A stretch of DNA of 64,000 bases from Stentor roeselii (Eukaryota; Ciliophora; Heterotrichea; Heterotrichida; Stentoridae), in contig RSEH01000109.1 of assembly GCA_006503475.1 (NCBI GenBank), positions 84,724-148,723 of the forward strand. Direction: 5' to 3'. This document shows positions 1-8,989 of the stretch, piece by piece; within the stretch, counting starts at the first letter, position 1, and each line of letters opens with the position of its first letter. Position numbers and translations under genes: made by a program. The notes beneath the pieces are model-generated. The model was not told the origin of the DNA and did no database searches. It saw nothing but the letters and a program-made list of their open reading frames with translations.

Positions 1-176
1 CTATTCTTATCGACTCCTGCCCTATCGGCTCTAATGAGGACAGCTTTGCTTTCGCAACTGTTCGAGATGTTTGCAGCTGGGGCATCTTCGATTTGAACGA
101 CTTGGATGGACTGTCCATGAACTTCATCTTGAAAGAAGAGAATTTTGTGCTTTGTGGCTCTTGGATTACCTTGTGA
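1..176 (+). CDS. 3' end of an unidentified protein gene (partial)
   Basis: The frame starting at base 3 is open from the window edge to a TGA at 174-176 and gives the last 57 residues of a protein. The fragment holds segments such as RDVCSWGIFDLNDLDG and ends KEENFVLCGSWITL. The mix of hydrophobic and polar residues looks like a folded domain rather than a chance frame. I do not recognise the family. The 5' part lies outside the window, so length, start and introns cannot be judged. The next gene starts 287 bp downstream on the same strand, and the spacer between them is G-rich and nearly free of C. Confidence 0.55.
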   Translation, partial: ILIDSCPIGSNEDSFAFATVRDVCSWGIFDLNDLDGLSMNFILKEENFVLCGSWITL

Positions 177-463
177 AGAGTTTTTAATGATGAGACTTTT
201 CGACGTGATACCCTATCCATGAATTATTTTCGGTTAATAGTTAACAAATTTAGTGAGAAGGAATTAAGATTTAGTAAAATTTGGAAAATTGTGATTGGGG
301 AGAGAAGTTTCGAATTGTGAAATCTTGGAGAATATTTGGAATGGGGTAAGGATTTGATGTGGATTTAGGAAAATTATTGTTTTGAGGTGGTGGATTAGAT
401 GATGAAGGATTTTGAGACTTGTTTTTAGTAAATATGAAATACTTGCTTTTTTAATTTAAAATA

Positions 464-1591
464 ATGGAGACATCTTGCTCTTACTGCTTAAAAAACTACA
501 CTCTTCCGAATTACCCTGTGCTCCTTCCATGTAAGACGATGAACTTATGCAAAAAATGTTATAATTACATCTTTAAAAATAACAATAAAGAGTGCATCTG
601 TGGAAAATCCTGCAAACTAGACAAAACTCCTCCAAAGAACACAGACCTGACCCCATTACTGGTAGACTCTTATAACCTTAAACTGATAAAATCCATAAAA
701 ACTCGTCTTCCAATTCTTCAAAACGAGTCGATTCAAGTCTCCTCAAAAATTCCTTTAGACCTTTCAAATTCTCCCAAAGACTCCCTTCCAATCATTCAAG
801 ACTTATTCAACGAAGTTCGAACTTTCGTGATTGACTTGCACACAAAAGAAACCTACCATCAAGCATTGATCTCCAAAAACAGTCGATATGTAGACATTGT
901 TAATTCAGCTGAATGGGTCGTCGAAAATCTTGACATGAAAGCCATTTCTCTTCCTTTAAAAAAAAAATTGAGAATCTTGAAGAATACAAATTCTTTCGAA
1001 TTGCTTTCTTTGGAACTCAGCAAAGAAAGCCTTCGAGACTTAAGTGAGCAAAACACTTTCAATAAGGAACTTAAAAAAAAACTTGACTGTCGTGAAATGC
1101 ATCTTCTTGGAGGGGATATTTTGTGGATTTCTGATGACTGGAAAATCGATTTTTTTAGTAAAACAATTTTTAAGATTTGCTTTATGGTTGATCAACCAGG
1201 ACTACTGCTGGGAATCGGAACTGGATTTAATAGGAAGCTGAAAAAAGCTGGAGAGGTTAAAAGATTCATGTTTTATTGTGATCAGTACTGCTTGTACCAA
1301 AAAGATGACTGGAAAAACGATGAATCACAGGAAACTATGAATTATGAGTTCAAGCTTTATCAAGAAAATAATGAAAAGTTGAAGGAAGGAATCAACTTGA
1401 TTCCTCAGGTTGTTTATTCTGTGATTATTATTTCGAAACCTGGAAGGATTTTCACTAGGACTCCATCTTCAGAAATTATAGACAAAAATAATTATAGTGT
1501 TACTCTTGGAGACTCGATGCCTGAAGGGTTTAGTCCCATGATTATAGAAAATTGTCCTGTTTCGTTCTTTAGGATAGTTATAGTGAATTGA
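464..1591 (+). CDS. N-terminal Cys-rich zinc-finger protein, 375 aa
   Basis: A single open frame. Residues 5-50 hold a RING/B-box-like series of paired cysteines (CSYC, CKTMNLCKKC, CICGKSC), which should bind zinc. The middle is a helical, charged linker. The last 150 residues look like a beta-rich domain, with FKICFMVDQPGLLLGIGTGF and a final strand-like segment ending FFRIVIVN. That tail weakly recalls PHR/BTBD-type beta-sandwiches, but this is only an impression. A ubiquitin-ligase or adaptor role is possible and unproven. The stop TGA is followed by only three bases (TAA) before the next ATG at 1595 on the same strand. Confidence 0.75.
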   Translation: METSCSYCLKNYTLPNYPVLLPCKTMNLCKKCYNYIFKNNNKECICGKSCKLDKTPPKNTDLTPLLVDSYNLKLIKSIKTRLPILQNESIQVSSKIPLDLSNSPKDSLPIIQDLFNEVRTFVIDLHTKETYHQALISKNSRYVDIVNSAEWVVENLDMKAISLPLKKKLRILKNTNSFELLSLELSKESLRDLSEQNTFNKELKKKLDCREMHLLGGDILWISDDWKIDFFSKTIFKICFMVDQPGLLLGIGTGFNRKLKKAGEVKRFMFYCDQYCLYQKDDWKNDESQETMNYEFKLYQENNEKLKEGINLIPQVVYSVIIISKPGRIFTRTPSSEIIDKNNYSVTLGDSMPEGFSPMIIENCPVSFFRIVIVN

Positions 1592-1594
1592 TAA

Positions 1595-3688
1595 ATGGAA
1601 AATATTGAAGACAGGTTTCAATCTATTGTCAACTTTATGGTTCAGTCGAATAATTCTTCTGAGATTCAGCAGCTTTCAACTTCTCTCTTGGATCTGCATA
1701 GGGCTACTGGGAATTATCCATCACCTGCACAGACTTTAGCTACTATTAAAAAACTTTTAGGATCTGCTGACCCTTCCCACCGAGTGACCGGTCTAAAAAT
1801 AGTAAGAAAATTCTGGACCTGTTCAAATCCATCCAGTCAAGAAATTGTATCAAAGTTCATCCAAGACGTAGACCCAGCAGTTCGAGTAGCAGCTTTAAAA
1901 GGTGTAGTAAGTTCAACAAACCATCAACAAATCATCAACTATTTCTCAGATTACAACGTCGACGTTCAAATCGAAGCAATGCGTCTTTTCGTTAAAAACT
2001 GCTGGGGTCTCGACCAAGACGCGATTTTAGACCAGCTAGTTCCTCAAACCTTTTCCAACAGCAGCGAAGTAGTCCTTGAAAGTTTGAGACTCATGGGCAC
2101 CTTGCGACTTTCCACAAAAGCCATTCAAAAAAGCTTAAAAATCGATGACCGTGTCCCAAATAGCGGTTTTTTATTATTTGTCTTTGAAAGTGAGTTTTGC
2201 GATGTTCGAATAAGAGCTATTGAAACTATCAGCAGCATTTTAGGAAAGATTCTTCCGAGTTCTTATGATGAGAAGTACTCTAGTTTGGTTTACTTGGTTG
2301 TGAAAGTCCTTCTTGATATCATAAATGACGAGTTTAGGGAAGTGAGAATTATGGTTTTTAAGTTTTTAGCTGATTTGACTCCTTATTTTATGCTGAAAAA
2401 GGTAAGAAAGAGATAGAAAGTTGATGTTGATTCTTGCATTTTCAACTTGAGGGATACTGACCCTGTGTTGAGACATGCGATTTATGACTTTTTATGCAAA
2501 GTTCGAATTGATAATGCGATGCATGCTCAGGTTATTCTTGATGTATTTTTAATTTAGACTTTATTTGTGCTTTTCAGTACTTTTCCAGGAGATACAGATT
2601 ATATTTTTTCAGTATCTGCTCAGATGGGAAGACAGAACTTTAGGCATGGAAAGTTTCTGCTTAGCAGGTTATTGGGAGTTGATAAAAGGTTCTTGTCTAA
2701 TGAACATAACTGGAATGATCATGTTTATGTCGCCAAGTTGATTTTCCTTGTGAATGCTAATATTTTTGCAAGGAATCTGGAAATACCGACTTCTTGTGAA
2801 AAGTAAGGGAAAATTAGACATCTTGATTATTTGGCTGACTTGTATCCGATGCATATGCCATCAAAAAACACCTTCATGGAAACTGACTTAAACTTACCCC
2901 TAGCTGAAAACTTGAATTTCAACGAAAAATGTCGAAAGCTATGCTTAAAAATAAACAAAATGACCAAAAAGCCCCACATTTACTTCCACGAGTCAGAAGT
3001 ATACGTAAAGTACCTTCTCTATCAAAGCTGTGAGTTGCAAAACTGTTACGAAATAGATCCAACCACTCACCTAACAAATTTCTTCATCGAAGTAAAGCTT
3101 CAAGCGCACCTGGTGTACTTGTTATCAATGTTAGTCCCATGTTACACAGGAAAAACTTACTCAAACGCCCTAATCCAAGGCCAATTAGAAAACATAATAA
3201 AAGGAGCATCATTATTAAACAACGAGTCTTTAATGAGACTTTGCCATCATTCAATTCAAAACCCAAGCCAATCCTCTTTCACCGATTTTGAAAAATTCCT
3301 AAAGCAAGTTATTTTTCCCTCGAAATTTCCATCAAAAATCCAGGAAAAAACAGGTGAAATCACTTTTCCAACAGGTGAAAAAGTAGTAAGTGAATGTGAA
3401 GTCCTGAACGTCCAAGGCCACGGCAGCTGCAACATGCACTGCGTGATTGAACTAGCAGACGGCAGTACAGAAACTGCGAAAGCAAGTAACCATTCAAAGC
3501 ACTTAAACTCTTACATAAGGATCCACAAGCCCAACAACCCAATCACAGTCCAAATCTGTTTCGCGGTTTTAATCAACTTGTCCGATTTCGTGTCAGGTCC
3601 AGGTCTTCACAACGACACAATAAAAATGCAGAATTTTATTCCCGTGAGTCCTTTCGTGACTTTAACTCTGAAGCCATCAACAATTTAA
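1595..3688 (+). CDS. HEAT-repeat protein, possibly Integrator subunit 4-like (682 aa, 3 introns)
   Basis: The coding sequence is 1595-2401, 2417-2542, 2558-2802 and 2818-3688, joined across three 15-nt introns that each carry or create a stop if retained. The spliced protein is 682 residues. The first two thirds are helical HEAT-type repeats (for example DPSHRVTGLKIVRKFW, DVDPAVRVAALKGVV and DTDPVLRHAIYDFLCK). The last ~110 residues look beta-rich and end VSPFVTLTLKPSTI. A HEAT array plus a C-terminal beta domain resembles Integrator subunit 4, which scaffolds snRNA 3'-end cleavage, but other HEAT scaffolds are possible. Its ATG is three bases after the stop of the upstream gene, so its 5' UTR must overlap that gene. 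Confidence 0.8.
2402..2416 (+). other. 15-nt intron 1 of the HEAT-repeat gene
   Basis: The intron is GTAAGAAAGAGATAG, phase 0. If retained, its own TAG stops translation. Removing it continues the HEAT frame with KVDVDSCIFNLRDTDPV. It has an A at position 10 and a TAG end. Confidence 0.92.
2543..2557 (+). other. 15-nt intron 2 of the HEAT-repeat gene
   Basis: The intron is GTATTTTTAATTTAG, phase 0, with A at position 10. Splicing joins ...HAQVILD to TLFVLFSTFPGDTD. The donor is GTAT rather than the commoner GTAA. Confidence 0.9.
2803..2817 (+). other. 15-nt intron 3 of the HEAT-repeat gene
   Basis: The intron is GTAAGGGAAAATTAG, phase 2, with A at position 10. Retention gives AAG TAA, an immediate stop. 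Splicing joins ...IPTSCE to KHLDYLADLYP. Confidence 0.92.
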
Positions 3689-3707
3689 AGTCTTAACTAA
3701 AGTCTTT

Positions 3708-4187
3708 CTAATTAAAATTCATTTTTCGATTCCACCTGGCTTGAGCGCTGAGGATTCCAGTGTTGCTTGTATAGCTTTGTTTTGGTTTCTTCAATAAAAG
3801 CTTTGCAGTTGTCACGAAATGTTTCTTGTCGTTGTTTGACCTGTCGCCGATAACGACAGAAGACGAGTTTTTATAAGGAATGCGGAAGTCTTCGGTTCGA
3901 AGTCTTGACCTTTGAGCGTCAGGATGATAGGCTTGAAGAGGTTTGGCGCTCATTCCGGCGTAGAGATGGTTCCTGATGCGGTGGACGTCATGGGAAAAGC
4001 TTCTTTTGTCCATTGGAATAGAATCGTTAGCTCGATGCTGACTGGATGATTGGTAAGCGACAGCGACAGGCTGACCGTGAATGACTTTCACGTAAGAACA
4101 GGTCTCCACTTTTGACTCTTTGAAAAAGTCGACTGATTTTTCAGCTTTTGAGGAATTCATGTATTTATTAAAAGGTTGGCTTTTCAT
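3708..4187 (-). CDS. Small basic protein of unknown function, 159 aa
   Basis: The protein is basic and low in hydrophobic residues. It has no membrane segment and no domain I recognise. The C-terminal part (SNTGILSAQARWNRK) recalls short motifs of ciliate cytoskeletal or axonemal proteins, which is only an impression. The start is ambiguous. The ATG at 4187 overlaps the stop of the upstream minus-strand gene (ATGA, 4-nt overlap). The next in-frame ATG at 4160 would leave a 23-bp gap. Its 3' end converges on the HEAT-repeat gene with only 19 bp between the two stops. Confidence 0.7.
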   Translation of the reverse strand: MKSQPFNKYMNSSKAEKSVDFFKESKVETCSYVKVIHGQPVAVAYQSSSQHRANDSIPMDKRSFSHDVHRIRNHLYAGMSAKPLQAYHPDAQRSRLRTEDFRIPYKNSSSVVIGDRSNNDKKHFVTTAKLLLKKPKQSYTSNTGILSAQARWNRKMNFN

Positions 4188-4984
4188 AGACTCCTGTCAA
4201 GTCTTGAAAGTAACTGGTTTTGTCTTAGAAGCTCTTCGAAAGATATGGATTCTTGGTTTATTATTTGAGAGAGTCGACCTAGACGGTCTTTGTATTTCAT
4301 TAGGACCGAATAAAGTCGGTCTGGACCTGAAGCTAGATTTAAACTTTTATTGGCTCTACCCAAAAAAGAAAGTGTTTGGATAATATTTTCATTGTTGATC
4401 GTACTAACAATAAACGTGCTGCCAGTATCTAGGGGAAGACTAGTTGAAGATTACTGTTCAAGTTTAGTAGAAATTTTCACAGTGAGCATCATCAGATTGA
4501 GAAAACAAGGACGAGAAGTGAGAAAAGTTTTTTCAGAAGAAAATATTTTAAGTACTTTGAAGGTTTCTTTACTTTCGGTAGGAATGGTCAGGTCTTCTGG
4601 ACTTGAAACTTGCAGGTTTAATGAACTAACCACTCTGTTGTACCTATTTGTTTCCAATAATTGGCACTGGAATGGGTAGGGAAGGTTCATTATAAGAAAA
4701 GAAACAAGCTCCTGGTCGGCTGGAGATAAGATGACCAGATTCGTTGTTTTTCCTTGTTTCCATATATTTAAAGCCTCTGATATCACTATAGCTAAGTTCG
4801 ATGATATCAAATCTGATGTACAGCAAAGTGTCAGGTCTTTGCAGGAGTGAAGCAGAAGGTTGTCTACTTGAAGCACGTTTTCAGTTTCAATGCGAGTTCC
4901 TGTTACTAGCATTTTTAAATAATGAAACTTTCGAATTGCGGAAAGAATGGGGAAAGTAATTGATGAGAACTGAGGAAAGATCAT
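4184..4984 (-). CDS. Unidentified protein, 261 aa, one intron; faint kinesin-like end
   Basis: Exons are 4984-4455 and 4439-4184 on the minus strand, joined across a 15-nt intron. Without splicing the frame stops at once after KISTKLEQ. With splicing it reads through to RSL and a TGA that overlaps the next ATG. The segment FIVSTINNENIIQTLSFLGR followed by ANKSL resembles the end of a kinesin motor, where the family has ETLSTLRFA and a basic residue. I see no P-loop GxxxxGKT and no SSRSH or DLAGSE switch motif. It may be a very divergent motor-derived protein or unrelated. The C-terminus is helical. Confidence 0.7.
4440..4454 (-). other. 15-nt intron in the 261-aa gene
   Basis: On the minus strand the intron is GTAATCTTCAACTAG, phase 2, with A at position 10 and a TAG end. 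Retention creates an in-frame TAA. Splicing restores a frame of 85 further codons. Confidence 0.9.
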
Positions 4985-5082
4985 TAAAGTTGATATCTGA
5001 GAAAAGTTTATAAAAAATTATGAAATCTGAGAGAAGTTAATAGAAAGATCGATGAGAATTGAATATTTGAAGGTTAGTGAAG

Positions 5083-5913
5083 TTAGAGTTTTGGTCTACC
5101 TGTGAATGTGTCCATGCTTCTGTTGAATTTAAAAGTGTGAATAAGAAAATCATATACACAAATTGGCAGAGGTTTCAACATCTTTAGAAGTACTCCTAAA
5201 TATTTAGGTAAAAAAATTACCTTTTTTTCTGATAGAATAGCATTGAAAATTTCGTTTACTACTTCAGATTCTTTTAAAAGTTTTATTGGAGTTTTGACCC
5301 CTGAAAACATTCCAGTATCAATAAAATAAGGATTAACGCACGTTGTTTTGATATTCAATCCTTGAATCTTGAGTTCATTTCTAAGAGCTTCATCCAAACC
5401 AACACATGCAAACTTACTGCTTGTATAGTCAACCAGTTTATCAGAACCAACATGTCCAGCAAATGAAGCAATAGTGACTATATGTCCCTTATTCTTTTTA
5501 ACCATATCAGGCAAGAACTCTTTAATAGTGAAAAATTGAGAAATCACATTGATTTTAAAGGTCTTCTCAATATCTTCATGAGTCAATTCAAGAAAACTCT
5601 TGCCCTTGACTATCCCTGCATTATTTACAAGTATATCAGGAGGTCCAAAGCGATTTCTAACAGCATTTCCAGCATCTTTTATTGAATTCACATCACTCAC
5701 ATCACAAAACACTGCGAATGATTCACATGGTCCATTGGGTCCAGTTATTTTTTGTATTTCCTGAATAACTTCTTCAGCTTTTGCAATGTTTACATCAGCG
5801 ATCACGACTTTTCCTCCAAATCTCGCTATTTTTATAGCCAGGGCTTTGCCGATTCCACTGGCGGCTCCAGTGATAAAGACGACCTTTCCATTGATTTTCA
5901 AATTCGCTCTCAT
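5083..5913 (-). CDS. Short-chain dehydrogenase/reductase, RDHE2/HSD17B11-like, 276 aa
   Basis: This is a classical SDR. The NAD(P)-binding motif TGAASGIG sits at about residues 15-22, the NNAG motif follows about 80 residues later, and the catalytic Tyr-x-x-x-Lys is DYTSSKFA. The length suits the SDR16C group, which oxidises retinoids and long-chain or steroid alcohols on ER or lipid-droplet membranes. The C-terminal hydrophobic stretch (LGVLLKMLKPLPICVYDFLI) and the end FTGRPKL also fit that group. The substrate cannot be told from sequence. Divergent from the syntaxin gene, with 201 bp between start codons. Confidence 0.93.
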   Translation of the reverse strand: MRANLKINGKVVFITGAASGIGKALAIKIARFGGKVVIADVNIAKAEEVIQEIQKITGPNGPCESFAVFCDVSDVNSIKDAGNAVRNRFGPPDILVNNAGIVKGKSFLELTHEDIEKTFKINVISQFFTIKEFLPDMVKKNKGHIVTIASFAGHVGSDKLVDYTSSKFACVGLDEALRNELKIQGLNIKTTCVNPYFIDTGMFSGVKTPIKLLKESEVVNEIFNAILSEKKVIFLPKYLGVLLKMLKPLPICVYDFLIHTFKFNRSMDTFTGRPKL

Positions 5914-6114
5914 ATTTATATTCCATATAATTTTTAAAGTTTAAATAAACTTAACTAAAGTTTATTAAAATTTTTCTTAATATTCTTCCACTCAGTGAAC
6001 TAGTTGATTTCATTAAAATTCTTATTACTATCATTAAGAATAATGATATGAGAAATGAATTCGATTTTTAATGTGACTCAAGTTTCAACCTCTTCATTTA
6101 TCCTGTTTATATAA

Positions 6115-6993
6115 ATGGCATCTTATAGCAATTCTATTAGAAGGTCTTTCGGAGTCACTCGGGACCTAACCGGAACATTCAAGAAATTCAGGTCGAAGAA
6201 CTCAGGCAAGAAGCCCAAGGTTGAAAGTCGAGTGACTTCCTTTAAAGGAAATGAAAAATTGTTAGATTCTATTGAAGCAAACGATAAAGTAATGATTTGT
6301 GTCCCTCCTCAATGGGTTGACGACTTCGATAATATCAAAGAAGAGTTGAAATCACTTGAAGATGACTTGAATAACTTACAAAAACTTTCCATGAGTCATT
6401 ATCTTAAAACATTTAGCAAGGAAAGTCAAGATACTTCAAAAAAAATCAGAATGCATACTGAGGTCATTTCTAGGAAAATTCATGAGATTGATATGTCTTT
6501 GAAAAGATTTAATATGAATGATGGACCTCATGAGGACCAGCTGGTTAGGAAAAATGTGATAAGCAGTCTTAAAGTAAAATTGAGAGACAGTACAATTAAG
6601 TTTAAGAAAATTCAAGAGTCGTCTCAAAAAAAGAGGTCGATTGACTTTCAGGAACCAGTTTACAACCTAGACGACGAAGAAGAGGTCGAAAAGTCAGCCC
6701 AATCAACTCACGACCTGATATACAACGAAGGAATCGAGTCCCTCGCTAAAAACATGATAGACCTAAGCGAAATTTTCAAAGAACTCAACGAATTCGTAGT
6801 CCTTCAAGGAACAATCTTAGACCGCATCGACTACAGCCTTCAATGCGCAGCAGAAAACACAAAACAGTCCGTAAAACATTTAAAAGGAGCAGAAAAGCAC
6901 CAAAAGTGCACAAGAGCAGTAGGATGCATAGTGATTTTACTTGTAACTATTATTGTTTTGATCATTACTTTGGGGTTAAAGGTCTATTTATAG
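6115..6993 (+). CDS. Qa-SNARE, syntaxin-16/Tlg2-like, 292 aa
   Basis: This is a tail-anchored SNARE. The region PPQWVDDFDNI at about residues 64-74 is characteristic of the syntaxin-16 group. A helical Habc-like region follows, then a SNARE helix near residues 205-260 with the central glutamine (FVVLQGTILDRIDYSL). The protein ends in a hydrophobic anchor (VIVLLVT-type, from about residue 268). In other eukaryotes this SNARE serves endosome-to-Golgi fusion with Vps45. The start context is ATATAAATG. It converges on the coiled-coil gene at 7003 with only 9 bp between stops. Confidence 0.9.
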   Translation: MASYSNSIRRSFGVTRDLTGTFKKFRSKNSGKKPKVESRVTSFKGNEKLLDSIEANDKVMICVPPQWVDDFDNIKEELKSLEDDLNNLQKLSMSHYLKTFSKESQDTSKKIRMHTEVISRKIHEIDMSLKRFNMNDGPHEDQLVRKNVISSLKVKLRDSTIKFKKIQESSQKKRSIDFQEPVYNLDDEEEVEKSAQSTHDLIYNEGIESLAKNMIDLSEIFKELNEFVVLQGTILDRIDYSLQCAAENTKQSVKHLKGAEKHQKCTRAVGCIVILLVTIIVLIITLGLKVYL

Positions 6994-7002
6994 CTTTAAT
7001 TG

Positions 7003-8154
7003 TTAGAAGTTAATTCGTTTTGGAGAAGTCTCAGACTTTGAGGACCTTGGGCTTTGAGGCGAGCTTAGAATGATTTTGTAGTTTCTAGTTGATTGACCTG
7101 GACACAGCTCTTTACTTTCATTCAAAAGATTAGACCCTCTTTGACTAGCCTTGAGGAACTCTCGAGGACTGAATTGAAAAGACCTGGGAGAAGGCATTAA
7201 AGAGTCTGAATTATTTTCTTCATCACAAGAATAAGACCCTTTTATTTTTAGTGATTTTTCAGATGTTGGTTTGAGTTTCTCGAGTTCTTTTTCCAAACTT
7301 CTGTTGACTTTCTTCTGGACCTCCAGGTCATCAAGGAGCTTTTTATAGTTCACGTCTTTTTCATTGAGTTTTCTTTCAAAGTACTTTGAATTCAGCGAGT
7401 TTTCTCTTTCAGATTGTTCAGATCTGAGCAGGACATCAACGATTTCCTGCTTGAGTTTCAAGATAATTTCTTCGTATTTATTTGAATCACTTCTTAGTTT
7501 TATTTGAAGCTCTTCGATTTTTTTAGATGATGACTCAAGTTGAGCTTCTAGTTCAGAATTTTTTGATTTCAATGACTGTAGAAGAGAATCATTCTCTGCT
7601 TCATTTAAAACGATTTTTTCCTTAATTTCGCGATTAAAGAAAGTCTGGCATGACTCGCAAAGGTTTTCAGAATCAGAAAATTTTGAATGTTTTGGTTTTA
7701 CAAGCGAGTTGGAATTTAGAACTTCTGGACATGAATTACGAGACTGGTGAAAAGAATGGAAAGGGTTTAAAAGGCTTTCTGGGGTTTCTTGGTAGGAGAA
7801 ACTCGGGTTTTTTGATTGAGAACGAAGTTGATGGTAACTTCGAGGGTTCTGCTGTTTTGTTTGAAGGAGAAGACGGGGAGTGCATAGTTGGGTTCCTGTT
7901 GTTTTTAAGATTTTACTGAGTTTTTCGAGTCTTTGGTTTTTTTCTTGTAGTTTTTCTTTTAGTAAAAGGTGCTCTGCTGCTACTTTGGCGTGAGATTCTC
8001 TTTCGGTGTGCAAAGCTGTTTGAAATTTCTGGTTTTCTTGGATTAGGGTTTTTAGACTGCTAATTAGTTCTTGGATTCTTAGGTCTTTTTTTTTGTTGTC
8101 TGTGATCCAAATTTCAACTGTTTCTTTCCAAGAGTCCATCATCTGGCAGTCCAT
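7003..8154 (-). CDS. Coiled-coil protein, 383 aa
   Basis: Long heptad-rich stretches cover roughly residues 15-90 and 175-300 (for example KKIEELQIKLRSDSNKYEEI). They are separated by a Ser/Gln-rich linker and followed by a Ser/Pro-rich tail with repeated SPR motifs (MPSPRSFQFSPREF, SPQSPRSSKSETSPKRINF), likely targets of proline-directed kinases. A cytoskeletal or basal-body role is plausible but not shown. I took the ATG at 8154 (MDCQMMDSW). An in-frame ATG at 8169 would add MVIII, encoded by UTR-like sequence. Confidence 0.82.
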   Translation of the reverse strand: MDCQMMDSWKETVEIWITDNKKKDLRIQELISSLKTLIQENQKFQTALHTERESHAKVAAEHLLLKEKLQEKNQRLEKLSKILKTTGTQLCTPRLLLQTKQQNPRSYHQLRSQSKNPSFSYQETPESLLNPFHSFHQSRNSCPEVLNSNSLVKPKHSKFSDSENLCESCQTFFNREIKEKIVLNEAENDSLLQSLKSKNSELEAQLESSSKKIEELQIKLRSDSNKYEEIILKLKQEIVDVLLRSEQSERENSLNSKYFERKLNEKDVNYKKLLDDLEVQKKVNRSLEKELEKLKPTSEKSLKIKGSYSCDEENNSDSLMPSPRSFQFSPREFLKASQRGSNLLNESKELCPGQSTRNYKIILSSPQSPRSSKSETSPKRINF

Positions 8155-8522
8155 GATTATTATAACCATGAATTAACATTAACAATAAATGAACATGCAA
8201 GAATAAAGGATTTTATAAAAAGATTTTGTTAATTTCTTCAATAGAGCATCATCTGGTAGTTTTTATTAGTATAAAAATTTTTATCGTTTAAACAATAAAA
8301 TTTCTTTAAAGTCTAAAAAAATCTCAAACTTTTCAATAATTTAAACAAGACTATTCAAAAAAATGATCATATTTGAATTACTTTTGAAATCTTTAAGAAA
8401 AGATAATTCTTTATCCCTAAATCTTTATATTTTTTTCCCAATACTTTCATCTTTTCCCCATTCCCCAGAACATTAAAAACTTAAAAAAACTCAGACATTA
8501 GAAATGTCTAAAGACACTAATA
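8155..8522. promoter_or_regulatory. Divergent intergenic spacer
   Basis: About 370 bp of AT-rich DNA between two divergent start codons. It must hold both promoters. I see no further coding frame, RNA gene or clear promoter element. The last 100 bp before 8523 are G-poor and rich in C and A, like other spacers upstream of genes in this window. Confidence 0.5.
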
Positions 8523-8942
8523 ATGGATTTAAGTTACGTTGCAGGAAACAACCAGTCACTAGTCGACTCTCTAGAAGAGTACGGCTGCGACTTAGACTCT
8601 CTCTTATACGTCGCAAAAGACTATTTCGCCCTCTGTGACGAGTTGAACCTCACTCCAAGACAAGCATCCGAAGTCTTCATCAAGCTAAAGAACACAAACG
8701 ACAAATCTCTTGGAAAGCCAATAAGTCCAGAAATCGTCATCTTCGAAAACAACAGAACAAACCCAACCCGTCTTTGCGTTGAAAACAAAAACAACGGAAA
8801 AAACTGTTTTTTCAAAGCAATTCCAGGTCAAAGCAAGGTAGACAAAAAAGTGATTATTTATAAATGCGAGTCTTGCACAGAGGAAGTTTGTGTGAAAAGA
8901 CCTGAAGTAAGGGACCATGTATGTGAAAAGCATTTAAATTAG
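8523..8942 (+). CDS. Small protein with C-terminal Cys/His cluster, 139 aa
   Basis: The N-terminal half is helical (residues 1-60: SLVDSLEEYGCDLDSLLYV, LCDELNLTPRQASEVF). The C-terminal half carries CVENKNNGKNCFF and then YKCESCTEEVCVKRPEVRDHVCEKH, which could bind one zinc ion through CxxC, C and CxxxH. I do not know a family with this layout. No signal peptide or membrane segment. A protein-protein adaptor is the most that can be inferred. It converges on the next gene with 47 bp between stops. Confidence 0.75.
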   Translation: MDLSYVAGNNQSLVDSLEEYGCDLDSLLYVAKDYFALCDELNLTPRQASEVFIKLKNTNDKSLGKPISPEIVIFENNRTNPTRLCVENKNNGKNCFFKAIPGQSKVDKKVIIYKCESCTEEVCVKRPEVRDHVCEKHLN

Positions 8943-8989
8943 ATTTTTTATAAATTTTGCAAATAATCCAAATTTCTATCCTAATTAAT

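Noticed and set aside
4200-4380. A second minus-strand frame (RPTLFGPNEIQRPSRSTLS) that seemed to extend the 159-aa gene upstream across a TGA
   Set aside because: The alternative frame joins cleanly to the 177-codon upstream frame through a canonical 15-nt intron at 4440-4454, so this stretch belongs to the 261-aa gene. The extension would need a non-standard 21-nt intron.
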